From the NCBI GenBank assembly GCA_907163375.1, contig CAJQUW010003451.1, positions 1 to 64,000 on the forward strand: a DNA stretch of 64,000 nucleotides. The letters are read 5' to 3'. Shown here one piece after another: positions 23,139 to 34,995 of this stretch (its first letter is position 1; every line of letters starts with the position of its first letter). Made by a program: the position numbers and the translations under genes. This stretch comes from Prostheceraeus crozeri (Eukaryota > Platyhelminthes > Polycladida > Euryleptidae). The notes under the pieces are model-generated. The model was not told the origin of the DNA and ran no database searches. It saw only the letters and a list, made by a program, of their open reading frames with translations.

Positions 23139-25821
23139 CCCTTTCAGTCCTACCGTATCATATATGATACATTTCAAGTTTGCTTCTGTTTATCATGTAA
23201 AAAGGTAAAATAACTGAATTGCATCATTGATTTAGAAAGACCATTTACTAAGGAACTTAGTTATAATAGCAGTTGCCAAAATCTGACGCCATGTCAGATT
23301 TGTCAGTAATTTGAATTTCGACATTTTCGAAAAAAATCACAGACGCTTTGTCGGTTGTCCCGTAGTAGCACTTAAATTAATTATTTATCAAAATATAAAA
23401 TCAGGCATGTGTATGAAAGCATAAATTAGTTATCGGCATCGTTATAAAATGTTTGTCATCTAAACATTCTAAGAAGTTTGAATTTTTGTTCGTGTATCAT
23501 GTATGATACATCCGGACTCAACGGTTTAAATATCATTGATTTCTGATCTCTGTGTCAAGTACATATAAAAGCATCGTCCGTCTCTCAACAGAAGAGAGGA
23601 ACTCAGTCAGTGGCAAAGACCGTAGTAATAAAAGTTATTCAAAGCCTTACAGCAAATTGCGGTTCAGCTATCTCAACTGCAATATACATTGTTTGGAAAC
23701 AGTTTGTCAGATATCTTCTACGGATTTTTCATGAACCCGTCATAGCATCCTGTCGCTCCTCTCTGATTGGATGTTTTGAATTTACTGCGATGTTTTGAGT
23801 TTTACCATGAACTCTATCCATCAAACACACTGAAAGGAAGTAGCTATTTGAAGTCGTGTCTTGAAAGTAATTCACTCTGAACTCATATACTGACATTTGA
23901 AGAGATGAACTGTGACGTCGAATACAGAATCAACCGTTTTGGCCGTCGAATTCGTACGTTCGTAGTTATTCCTGATGCGGATGTTTCTGAGCCTGAAATT
24001 GATAGTGATGCCGACGACTGTCCTTTCGAATCTGAGTCAGACAGTGACGACTCATCTAGCGAAACTGGTGACCCTGCTGTTGCAACATCGAGTGGGAGTT
24101 TACAAGGTCGATTATCTACCAATTCAAAAAATGACTATACATGGAATAGTGCACGTGCTCCTCTGGTCGACGTTCCCTTTACTGCAGAAGGATCTAATGA
24201 AAACCGCGAAACTGTACTGCGTCAGACAATCGAATATTTCAAAACCTATTTCATACCAGGCCTTTTTTCCTATATTTCTAAACAAACAAACCTATACGCA
24301 CAGCAGCAAAATCAATCGTTTGAAACATCACCAGAAGAAATTGAAGTGTATGTCGGAATTTTGATCAAAATGGGCGTCGTAAACTTACCAAGGTACAGAC
24401 TTTTCTGGTCAGATGAGTTTCGCTTTCCTGGAGTTGCAGATCGCATGTCACGCGATCGTTTCTTCTTATTGAATAAATTCATTCATTTTGCGGACAACAA
24501 TGACATCGTGATGGACCGAAATAGTGATGAATTTGACCGACTCTTCAGGTCAGAACATTGCTCGAATTCATTCGTCGATCATGCTTGAAATAGGAGCCTC
24601 TACAACACCAAAGTGTCGACGAGCAAATCATACCATTTAAAGGTAAAACCAGTCTGAAGCAATACTTGCTGAAAAAACCTCATCGTCGGGGTTTCAAAGT
24701 TATTTCTCGAAATGGAGTGGATGGATTTACACATGATTTCTACTTTTATGATGGCTCGCCTTGAAATTGAGATCGTCATCATCTGGATATCAGCCTGTTG
24801 ATATGGTTCTGAAAGTGTGCGAAATGCTACCTCGCCATGCAAACCATATAGTATATTTTGACAATTTTTTCAATTTCATTGAACTTCAGATTATGTTGAA
24901 GAGAGACTTCGGTATAGAATCAGCTGGTACATTGCGAGCCAATCGTCTGCGTGGATGTCCTTTGAAATCGGAAAAGGAGCTTCAGACTACGGGTCGTGGT
25001 TCGTTTGATTGCCGTCAAGAAAAGAAAACAAATATTTCTATCGTCGTTGGTTCGACAACAGATCAATTCAGCTGAGTTCTTCTTATGTTTCAGTTGACCC
25101 GATAACAAATGTTCAGCGATTTGATCGAAAGGCAAAGCAGAGGGTTCAAGCGCCATGTCCTGCGATTGTCACTCATTACAATCAACTTATGGGTGGTGTC
25201 GATAAATTCGACATGCTGATGTCACTTTATCGCTGCGATCATAAAACCAGGAAATTTTACAAACCTATCTTCTTTTGGAGTATCAACCTGTATCTAGTAA
25301 ACGCTTGGATTCATTACAAAAGAGATTGTGATCAACTTGATTTTGCGGCAAGAGGTCGATTAGATCTTTTGTCGTTTTCTGCGAAGGTGTCAAACTCATT
25401 ATGTCTCTAAGGTAAGACACCCGAAATGCTCAGCACCCCACGAAAGCGAGGTCGGCCATGCAGAGTCGGGAACGGAGCAATTTCTCCAGCAAAAACACGA
25501 CGTCGTTCTGCCATCATACCTCAAACTGACATTCGATCCGATCAGGTCGCTCATTGGCCGGAGATGGTGACGGCTGACCAAAGACAGCGGTGCAAAGTTT
25601 GCCATACATTGACTCAGACAAGATGTGAGAAATGTACTATATTTCTGTGCATTCGACCAAATCGCAATTGTTATAAACATTTTCACAATATGTAAATAAC
25701 TTAGTGAACTAACCTTATTTTTCATCATTTTCTGATGAAAAGTAGTGTTTTTTTGGTTGAATTTGTTTGTTCAGTTGAATTATAGCCTAAACTTCATTTA
25801 TGAATTTTCACCTTTATTGCG
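23139..25821 (+). mobile_element. piggyBac-like transposon PB1, copy 2 (right end missing)
   Basis: Left TTAA at 23135-23138 and the same inverted end and palindromes as copy 1. It is cut at 25821, where PB2 flanking sequence begins, so it lacks a right terminus and could not be mobilised as a unit. Confidence 0.85.
23905..25695 (+). pseudogene. piggyBac transposase, PB1 copy 2
   Basis: The better preserved of the two copies at its N-terminus: one open frame of 227 codons (23905-24588) covers the acidic N-terminal region and the first part of the core (PRYRLFWSDEFRFPG, SRDRFFLLNKF). The segments with VDEQIIPFKG, YFDNFF and GGVDKFDML follow in other frames, as in copy 1. The zinc-ribbon segment (25426-25695, CKVCHTLTQTRCEKC) shares a frame with the preceding segment, with only a TAA at 25408-25410 between them. 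Breaks near 24588, 24740 and 25075 are shared with copy 1. Confidence 0.85.
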
Positions 25822-26218
25822 AAGTTTTCTGTGCCTTGCGCGCACACGCTCGTAGACGATGCTCACAATTGCGAAGGCCATAATAGAAGTGCATCTATAT
25901 AGGCCTACATGCTAGTTTTTAACTTCGATAGCGATTATAACGAATTATAAGGAAACATTTGTCCTTGATAGCAAGTGAATTGAGAAAAATCTTTTCAAGA
26001 AATCGGTCTTCGCTTGCAACACTTGGTTGTTTTTGCTTCTTGCATTAGTGGGCGGAGTGACGAGTCCTCAGGCTTTTTGCCTTACTTTTGAAATTTGAAA
26101 GCGATTATGACGAATTATTAGGAAACATCGGTAACACAAAATCAATATGATTAATATCAATAGTAATGAGTATTATCCATATATGCAGGTCTACAAATTA
26201 TTGTTAAGTATGAATTAA

Positions 26219-28729
26219 CCATTTTTTCCCACTGTTCCCGTAGTGGGAACAAATAAAGAAACTTGTCTAGATCAATTATAAATCATCATGGGAACAATAT
26301 TGACGCTGTATATTGTCGATGTAAGGAACCTTTATCATAATGTGCATGTATTTGTTTCTACAGTTGATTATAAATATCAACTTGATCGGCGCGAAATTTG
26401 AATATTTGACTCATTATATTTTTCAAGATGGTTCGTCGAAAAACGTGAGTATTGTGACATTCTTTATATTGCGTAGAAAGTAACTAAATGATAAATCTAC
26501 ATCAGGATGCAATGGGTATTCGCTCTAATTTGTAATAATTGTATTTTCGAAATACCATTTTCCAAAAAATGCAACTGAATATTTTTGTTCCCGCAGCGGG
26601 AACAGTGGGCAAGGATACCCACATGGTTTTTGACATATCTCAAATTACTTATCTGATTGGGAGCGCTGTTAACATGGACTGTAGTACTCACAGAATGTAC
26701 AACAATCATCTTCATTATATAAAAAAACCACAAAGAATAGACAGAACCAACAAGTGGAGTCAAAACAGTACGCGTGAATTGCATTTGAACCCGGGAGCTT
26801 CAGACTCAACACCGTTGACGAAATTGTGTCATTAGTGGAACATGACGATGACATTCACGCTGCATCGGTAGCCATACTTCCACCATCTGATGGCGAGGAG
26901 TCGCAGGGAGACAGTGGTGATGAAGATGTGATCGGATGTCATAACCTGGAAAATCTGACCGGACGCCAACTTTATGCCGAGGCTGATGCCATTGTCAGGA
27001 AAGGTCCGGAACCAGTCGCTCTCTTAGCGATAATCTGCGTGATGAGGACGATGACGACGGAGAACCGGTGGCACCTCCCCCGAAAAGAAGAAAGATTGAA
27101 AGGAAGTGGGTGACGTCCGACATAAGCAACCCCTTGAATGATTTCTGCTTTGATCAAAGCGAACTTTCTACTGGTGATGAGGGCTTATGTCGATACCTAG
27201 CTGACATGACTATGAATTATGCTCGCAGTAAAGGCGATCATGATTTTTTTGTAAATTATGAGGACATCCGCACTTTCATTGCGATTCTGGTGTTATCATT
27301 ATTCTATGTCAGCATTCCACGATGGCGGCTGTTTTGGCAGAATCCAAGTGAAACGTACAATGCATTTGTTGCTGAAGCTATGTCAAGAAATACCTTCGAA
27401 ACCATAAAGAAGTATTTAACATTGCTGTGACAATGCATGCTTGGATCAGGATGACAAATATGCTAAGCTTAGACCATACTTCGCAATGCAGAATGAGCGC
27501 TTCCTGACTTATAGCAAGATTTTGCTTCAAGAAAGTTTGTCTGTGGATGAAAGTATGGTGCCATACTTCGGAAAACACGGATGTAAGCAGTACATCAAGG
27601 GGAAGCCGGTGAAGTTCGGCTATAAGATATGGTGTCTCTGCACTTCGCTGGGATATCTCATACAGTTTGAGCCATATCACCCGAGGCCACATCCATTGAA
27701 TGGATTACCAATTGGTGCAAGTATTGTGATTGATCAGCTGTCAGAGCTTCCGCCGATCCCCTACAAGATCTACGCAGATCGATACTTCAGTGGACTGCAA
27801 CTTGCCGAAATTCTTCTGGAGAAAGGCTACACCGGCACAATAATGGCAAACAGGATTGAAAAATGCCCATTGAAACCTATGAAAAAGGAACCACATGGCT
27901 CCATTGATTACAGGAAGGACCGAAGCACCAACGTACTTTGTGCAGAGTGGCAAGATAACACCACAGTCACAATGGTTAGCACTGTTGACGGGATAGAACC
28001 CATAACAAATGCTACACGATGGGACAACTCGGCTAAGAAGAAAATCAGTGTTCCTCAGCCGTCACTGATCAAGAAATACAACGAGAATATGGTGGGTGGA
28101 GTTGACCGGCTCGATCAAAACGTGTCATATTATCGGGTTGGAATTAGATCAAAAAAGTGGTACTTTCAGTTGATTGCCTTCGGCATTGATGCTGCAGTTC
28201 AAAACTCATGGCAGCTCTACAGAAAAGAGCCAGGAAATAAAGAGGATGGTCTAGGCTTCAGACGAAAGATAGTGCAAGCATATCTTTTGGCAGCGAAAAT
28301 CAGACAACAATACAAAACGCGAAGGAATCCGAAAAAGATCGCCAGTTCCTGAGACAATTCACTATGATAACAGGAATCACCACATAACTCATGCAGCGAA
28401 TCAATCTCTCTGTGCTGTATGCAAGCGAAACTCGAGGAGCAAGTGCGCCAAATGTGACGTGAATCTACATAATGCATGCTGGAAAGACTTCCACGGCATT
28501 CTGTAACTCTTTGTGAATTTCTGTAACCGACATTTTATAATGCGTTGTCAGTAAACCACATAGTCCCCTTCGTGCCCACTGTTCCCACTGTGGGAACATT
28601 GTATATTTTCTAATATACTGGTTGAAAATTCAATATGAAACGTTTTTCGTATTATTGGACCCTTCCAGAAGTCATGATATGAATTTAGGAGGCAGGCATG
28701 CTTTATTTCATATACCGGACAAAAATGGG
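26219..28729 (+). mobile_element. piggyBac-like transposon PB2, copy 2 (both ends)
   Basis: TTAA at 26215-26218 and 28730-28733. The inverted ends are CCATTTTTTCCC (left; one C shorter than copy 1) and AAAAATGGG (right). Length is about 2,511 bp. Palindromes of the form GTTCCC(N)5GGGAAC occur near the left end, inside the transposase intron and at about 28582 near the right end. Complete in outline, but the transposase gene is frameshifted. Confidence 0.85.
26428..28506 (+). pseudogene. piggyBac transposase, PB2 copy 2
   Basis: Exon 1 26428-26444 (MVRRK plus two bases), intron 26445-26803 (GTGAGT..CAG), exon 2 from 26804 in matching phase. Exon 2 runs TVDEIVSLVEHDDDIHAAS, then shifts frame near 26998 (one G fewer than copy 1) and again near 27420 (before LDQDDKYAK, shared with copy 1). 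A long open frame, 27441-28352, carries the catalytic blocks SVDESMVPYFGKHG, YADRYFSGLQL and MVGGVDRLDQ. The C-terminal zinc ribbon (CAVCKRNSRSKCAKC) ends at TAA 28504-28506 in another frame. The family is the PGBD/piggyBac DDE transposases, and the usual length of about 580-600 residues is consistent. Confidence 0.85.
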
Positions 28730-28733
28730 TTAA

Positions 28734-29039
28734 AAAGATAATAACGCAATAAAAATTAGGCCTAATTAGGGCCTACAGATATCGATTGTACTTAGTAATG
28801 AAGTAGGCCCAACTGGTACCCGAAGAGGCCACAATGATGCATTTGTTAAAAATAGTACCGGAACTCCACTAGGCTTAGGTGATATGCAAATAATTTATTC
28901 TGAAAGTTTAATCAATGCATCACATAATCGTAATTGAAAATTATTCCAATTGTGGTGAAAGAATGCATTACTTCTCCACCTTATTTGCATATATATAATG
29001 GAAACAATTCGTAAAGAGGTAAAAATATATGATGCCAAA
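28734..29039. other. Intergenic sequence
   Basis: No feature recognised between PB2 and the next repeat. Confidence 0.3.
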
Positions 29040-29348
29040 CCAACGACAGCACAGAAGTAAGCAGAACTATTAATTTTTTTGCCAAACTCTGAGGGAACTG
29101 GAACCAATTTTGGTTGCCAACTCATGCGCCAGCTTGGCATGCCAACTTTTGCCAACATAATATAAAATCGATACACTGATAAAAGATCAATCACAAACTG
29201 TCTAGATTCAACTGTGAGGATCATTTACTTTGTTTTATCATGATTTCTTTACTCAAAAGTACTAGATTTCGAAATTAAAAAATTATGCCGACTCATGCCA
29301 ACCGGCGGAAGTCAGACCGACTTCTGGCCGACTTTGGCTTTCACACTG
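29040..29348. mobile_element. hAT-like MITE right part
   Basis: Ends in the inverse of CAGTGTGAAAGCCAAAGTCG, related to the start of the fragment at 4286. The body repeats GCCAACTTTGGC-like words (for example about 29110-29155). No matching left end is seen, so it is truncated or diverged. Confidence 0.4.
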
Positions 29349-30920
29349 GGTTCCTTATTCAGATGTAATGAGACACTAGGTCCAATCTGCACATTGTAGT
29401 GCATTCGAGACTAGGCCTAATGTACACAAGATGACGTATGCATAATCTGAAATCACTAGGTGACATGCCACGCGTAATTACGGAACACCTGAAACATCCG
29501 TGGTTAAGGACATTCTATTCTTCTACCCGCGTACATGCGCGCTGCACTAAGAGTCAGAAATCACTTGATCTGATGCTGTTAAAACATGGGAAACGCGCGG
29601 ACGAGCGTTTGTAGTTTGCGCGTCATCTGCGGTTGTCTGCGCTACCGCTTGAACCACGGATGAACCGCTAAGCATGTTCTGTCTTCCTTGAGCATGAAAT
29701 TGAGGTCCTATCACATTGTTTAGCCTCTGATGCATGCAGACACATGAGACGCAATGTCTATATAACAGGACTGCCAACTATACTAACTTACATGTATATG
29801 ACAGATGTTGCAGCAATGTCCCGCATAGCCACGGATGTTTGGGGTCATGTCTAGGCTAATTACGCGTGATTGAGCGTGGCATGTCACCTAGTGATGGCAT
29901 CATCACAGAGTTGGAAGTGGGTCAACGTAACATAACCCATGACCCACTTGAACCACGGCATATGTGACCCACGACCCACCTCACCCACCGACTTTTCACG
30001 AAAACATGACCCACGACCACCCGACCCACCACATCTTTGACCCACCTCACCCACCTAGTCCACATGCTGCAAGGGTGAATGATGTGAGTGCAATTTCCGT
30101 TTCTGGCATCATCCTTAGTTTCATTTTCATTCAAGATTTCAGGTCTATCTAGATAGAGGCCTCGTAGTATCAAAATTATTGTTGAGATTTGTTATGAAGA
30201 ATCAAGTGTATCAGATCTCTTGTCACATGACAAATAGACATCCAACCTCATCAAAATTATCTCATAATCAAAGTTCATGTACCACAAATGCCTAAAGTTC
30301 TAATAAAATTTAAACGATTCTGTTTCTTGTTATAAATCTTGACTATCCTTTTTAGTGCTACCTATTTAACTCGTATAGAGATGATTAGTTAAGTTGATGG
30401 CCCTACAGACCAAATTTCAAATGTTACATTTCTTAATCAAATGAAGTTAAAAAATAAGATTGCAGTAGGCCTAAATCATTTATTCGTGCATTTATTATGT
30501 TAGATACTATATGTGTGGAAATTATCCCACAAAATTCGTCAAACTAATATTTTGTTGCTTCTCATGGCAATCGATTCAAATTTCATTAACTTCCGCTAGC
30601 TATTAAGTAGAAAGTTGTATATTTGATGTAAGAATGACATTCATTGAAAAGCAAATGGAGTAAGCATGCGTAACGCGTGAATATTATTATAATATTATTA
30701 TCATTCAAGCTTGCAATACATGAACTGATATATTTGAGTGGCGCTACATGTACGAGTACCTTGTGATAACAATCACTAGCGACATCATGTAAATATTCCT
30801 ATTTTAATTGATACCAAATCAAATATCAAAACGAAACTTTTTATTGATACGAAGTGTCAAAAAATATCTCCCCACAGAGCTCTGCCGTAATAATTCTGTG
30901 TGAAAGGGATAAGTCTATAT
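29346..30920. repeat. Composite repeat R1, copy B
   Basis: Matches 1690-3260 throughout, including the inner MITE-like element (29452-29895) and the GACCCAC stretch (about 29915-30060). It runs directly into the N gap, so the rest of the copy is not seen. The sequence after the gap does not continue R1. Confidence 0.8.
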
Positions 30921-30943
30921 NNNNNNNNNNNNNNNNNNNNNNN
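30921..30943. other. Assembly gap (23 N)
   Basis: Run of undetermined bases within R1 copy B. The true size is unknown. Confidence 0.98.
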
Positions 30944-31450
30944 GTTAATGATTGAAGGGATGAACAATTGCATTCTACTAAATACTTCTCAACAAAACTG
31001 CAGTCGCTACGTGAACTCCTCTTAAGCATGTATTAGACTCATTCACACTTTTGAATTGTCACTTGCAATCATTCCATTTGCGAGTACATTTCATTCTGCA
31101 TCTCCACAGACTCATTCGCCAATGGTGTGGCGATTGGATTCACAATCATTTCTGCCATTTGAGAGCAGCTTATAGCACCAATCTCAGTGTTAGCGTGGAC
31201 ATATGCTGACTTGTCTTATTCATGCAAGCCCGAAGTTTCGTACTATACTATCTACCGCCCACCCGGTCGATGAGATTCTCTCCGAAGAATTATCTTATTT
31301 CTGTCTAGTCTTTGCATCATTTATAGAAGCACGAAGACCGCCAACAGACATTTCATATTTTGGAATTGAATTGGAAAGAGCCCATATTGAAAGATGTTGA
31401 TTTTATTTTCGTTTTCATCATTTATTACAATTAATTTCATTTTCGTTAAC
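30944..31450. other. Intergenic sequence with a diverged repeat
   Basis: No gene recognised. About 31355-31420 (GGAATTGAATTGGAAAGAG... onward) has a diverged inverse match at about 40020-40095, so this is part of an old dispersed repeat. Confidence 0.4.
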
Positions 31451-31452
31451 TA

Positions 31453-32414
31453 CCGTAAAATGGGGTAATTCGGGCACCTTTTTGAGGGTTTTTTAATTTT
31501 TTTTGTCATTTGTGATGATGCTATGATCCTATGATCCTACGTGAACCGCAAATGGGGCGTTATTTACAATATGTAATGACCCGGTAACCTCAAACCTTGT
31601 AGAATTTTGTGTGGATAATTTCTACGAGGGGTATTTAAAAAATGGGGTAATTCGGACACCAACAAGTTTTGTATTTCAAACTGAACAGAAACGATCTAAA
31701 TCAAATGCAAATATTGCAAACTGAAGTTAAAATGAATCTTTGTGCACTGGGCACACTCGAAAAGGGATCAACGCTTCCACCGTTGCACTTGCCACAGAAC
31801 CACTCGGCACAAGTAACACATTGGATCCAGCCCGGTACACTGGACTTCATAAAGGCGACTGAACATCATGTGTCGTCTTCATCACTTGGTTACGTTAGTC
31901 ATACATTGAATCCTTGATCGCTGAACAAGTTTGCGGGTGATTCATCAACATACTCGCGTGCGATAGCAATAGACAGTGAGAAATGCCGTCTCAGCAGTTT
32001 GATCAATCAATTAGCCTTGCTTACTGCACCCACCGGCGCAAGAAATTCCAAGAATTCGCGTCGTCTGTATTTGGGTACAACAACTGACCAGCTACAAACG
32101 AGTGACTGAATTAGTAAGGGTTTCTTATGGTACTTCCGCAAGCCAGCCCATTTCAACCTACAACAAAGCTTTGTGGTAGATCAAACCTGATGAAAAATAG
32201 TAAAATTAGTTTTTTTCGACTTTTTTGAATTTCAAATATAATGTAGCTGTGAATACACTGAAAAAAAATTTTCGCGTCTATTGATAAATTTCAGTTGATT
32301 AATGTATATCTAGCTAAAAAATGCATTTCGGTCTCACTAGAAGCATCTAACAATTTTCATTAGTCGATTAAAGATAAAAAGTGACCAGGTGTCCGAATTA
32401 CCCCCATTTTACGG
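31453..32414. mobile_element. Tc1/mariner-type non-autonomous element
   Basis: TA on each side (31451-31452 and 32415-32416). The ends are CCGTAAAATGGGGTAATTCG (left) and its inverse with one extra C (right). A third copy of the end motif (AATGGGGTAATTCGGACACC) lies inside at about 31640. Length is 962 bp, with no transposase domain in the short open frames. Confidence 0.65.
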
Positions 32415-32933
32415 TATCTTCAGATAGAAAAGGAAGGAGATGAACAGGTCCAGTATAAAATTGATAATTCTCACCGATGTCTATGAACAAATGTAAATGT
32501 TATGATGACATAAAGGTTGAATAATATAAGGAGGCATGAGCTATGAAGCAGGTAGTATTGGGCTACGTAGCACCAATAGCATCTTACCGTATTATCGCGC
32601 TTTTAGGTACATGTGCTTATAAGCGAAAAAATCTTGTTTTCACTGTGATGCAGATGTGCATTTTGTTCGCTTACAAGCACATGTGCTAATATCCGGATAT
32701 AGGCGCACCCTAGTCAATGTGATTTTTCGTCTCTCTTTGTAGCCCACATGATTAAGAGAACTTCAGGTACATCAATATAATGAACATTAGCTACTTATTA
32801 TGCGCGAAACATGTATTTTCACTTCACATGTTGAACTCTGATTCCTGTTCCATCAGCTTACAAATGAGGTTGAAAATCTCCGTCAATGCTAATGCACAGC
32901 TGTTCTTATTGAGTTGCATAAGCTGACCTCCTT

Positions 32934-33073
32934 TGACAGCATAACTTTCACAAGTCAAGGCGCTACTGCTACAAGGGATGGGCTCCGCTCAATCGACCTC
33001 TTCTGACCTCCTTTGACAACATAATTTACACAAATCAAGGCGCTACTGCTACAAGGGATGGGCTCCGCTCCTT
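32934..33073. repeat. 70-bp tandem duplication in pogo 5' region
   Basis: Two copies of a 70-bp unit starting TGACCTCCTTTGACA and ending GGGATGGGCTCCGCTC, about 90% alike. It lies upstream of the transposase start. Confidence 0.7.
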
Positions 33074-33218
33074 AGAAACCAATAACTTTCTTCTTTGCTA
33101 ATTAAAAGCAGCGTCTTGCTGGCAACTATTCGGAGTGGTAGTGACTGTGTGCCAATGGCAATTCTCCTATCAATAAAGTTGCTTGCGATCATATTTCAGT
33201 CTGAAAGCTTGGTGCGAG

Positions 33219-34591
33219 ATGAGTAGACGCAGGTCATACACGATTTCATTTAAAAACGAAGTACTGGCCACTTTGGAGAACAGTGGTGGGAATGTCTCAG
33301 CCACAGCAAAAGTACATAATGTCAACCGAAGACAAGTACAAGATTGGAGGGACAAGGCAAGTGAACTCAAGGCATGCAGCAGTCAAGGTCATCATGATTT
33401 TATCAGTCGTAAACGAAGGCGGCTGCCTTACAAATTGAAAGCTGTTTACCCTGAGCTTGAATCAGAAATGGTTGAATACATCAAACATCTTCGAAACCAA
33501 GGGATGGCTGTTCATGGCAATGCAATCCGTTCTGAAGCGAAGAGACGATTCCCAGTGACCTATCCGACAAGGGACCCGTCCAAATTTCGGGCATCATATG
33601 GCTGGTTGAAGCGGTTTATGAGACGAAACAATCTTGTAGAGTGACGTGTTACATCTGGCGGACAAAAGATCCCCGAAAATGCCCAAGAATTAGCACGCAA
33701 TTGGTTGAAGGACATAAAAGAAATTCGTGAGAAGTGTCATATTGTGGGTAACATGGATGAAACCCCGATGTGGTTTGATTTACCAAGCAACACTTCCATC
33801 GATTTCAAAGGAGTCGATACAATTTGAAGTCGTACCACCGGCAAAGAAAAGCTGTGGTACACGGTTGTGTTGACTGTGCTATCTACTGGACACAAATTGC
33901 CACCGATGATTATATTCCGAGAACTGAAAAAGCCTCCACGTGGCAATTTTGGTGATGTTGTTGTCTCAGCATCAAAAGGTGGCAGCATGACAAACGAGTT
34001 CATGAAGAGTATCTTCACAAAGTGTGGAAAGCACGCCCAGGATCGATCTTCAAGCCATCATGTGTGCCTACACTGGACACAGCGCGATGTCATACGCACG
34101 AAGATGTGAAAGCAGCATTCGAAAAGGAGAAAACGCGTTTGGCTTATATTCCAGGAGGAATGACGCCTTTGTTGCAACCATTGGATAGTCATTTGAATAA
34201 ACCATTCAAGGATGCCATGCGAAGAAGGTGGGAAGAATGGCTCTTGAACGGTGACCGAGAATATACACGAACCGGCAAGCGCAAGGGTGCGAGTTACGAG
34301 ATGGTAGCACAATGGGTTTCAGAGGCATGGCGTGAAATGTCCCGCGACATCATAAAGCGCTCATTCATTGAAACAGGTATCCAGGATTGTGATGGCGATG
34401 AAGTTCTTCACTCAAAGTTGCAATCTCTTCTTGCTGGAACAGACCCCAGTGAAGTGGACGATGACGTGGAGGACAGTGAAGCATCTGACTTGGAGAGCTA
34501 TACAGGTGAATCCGACAGCGACAATGAAAAGAATGGTGAAGAAAGTTGTGATAATGATAGTGATATTGACTGTGAAATCATTGACAACTAG
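33219..34591 (+). pseudogene. pogo-type transposase
   Basis: Starts MSRRRSYTISFKNEV, a pogo/CENP-B-type helix-turn-helix (NVSATAKVHNVNRRQVQDW), followed by a second DNA-binding segment (ELESEMVEYIKHLRNQG). The DDE_1 catalytic core shows D1 in GNMDETPMWFDLP, D2 in PTLDTARCHTHEDV and D3 in TPLLQPLDSHLNKPFKD. The C-terminus is strongly acidic (SEVDDDVEDSEASDLES), as usual for pogo proteins. Breaks: a TGA at 33642-33644 and another near 33824, both where the family has Arg, so C-to-T decay of CGA codons is likely; and a frameshift near 34018. Otherwise nearly full length (about 455 residues). The last part (34022-34591) is one open frame. Confidence 0.85.
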
Positions 34592-34995
34592 GTTTGCTAA
34601 GTAAAGTTCTGTTTTCATCAGCATTTTCGAAACGTTCCGTTAGATTACTTTAGTAGATTGCCATCTTGTTTGTGTGACACAATAGACAACTGCTTCACCC
34701 TCTTATATTTCGCTTTATGTTACAATTATTGCGGTGACATACCATAAGCAACAATGTTGGGCTATTTGATCAATGAACACGTTCAAAATTGGCTTATAAA
34801 TTATTATGCAACTAATAGACTATTTCTTGTAAATTATTACATTAAAGGAAATGAAACGCTAAGATAAACATGAATCAATAGCGCTACTTTTAGGTCATAC
34901 GCTACCCTAGTGGCTGTATGTACTCGAGTCATTGCGATAAATGTTGCAATTAGTAAAAAACACAGCAATTTCCCACTGATGCATTTTCCCGCTTA

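Larger units (their letters stand above)
21729..28546. repeat. Tandem duplication, second unit with internal deletion
   Basis: Positions 21729-25821 match 11687-15781 and 25822-28546 match 19001-21728. The 3,219 bp equivalent to 15782-19000 is missing, with the join at 25821/25822. By eye the copies differ by only scattered single bases and 1-bp indels. After 28546 the sequence continues into the genuine right end of PB2. Confidence 0.85.

Noticed and set aside
30841-31029. Open frame running through the N gap
   Set aside because: It exists only because undetermined bases were translated as X.
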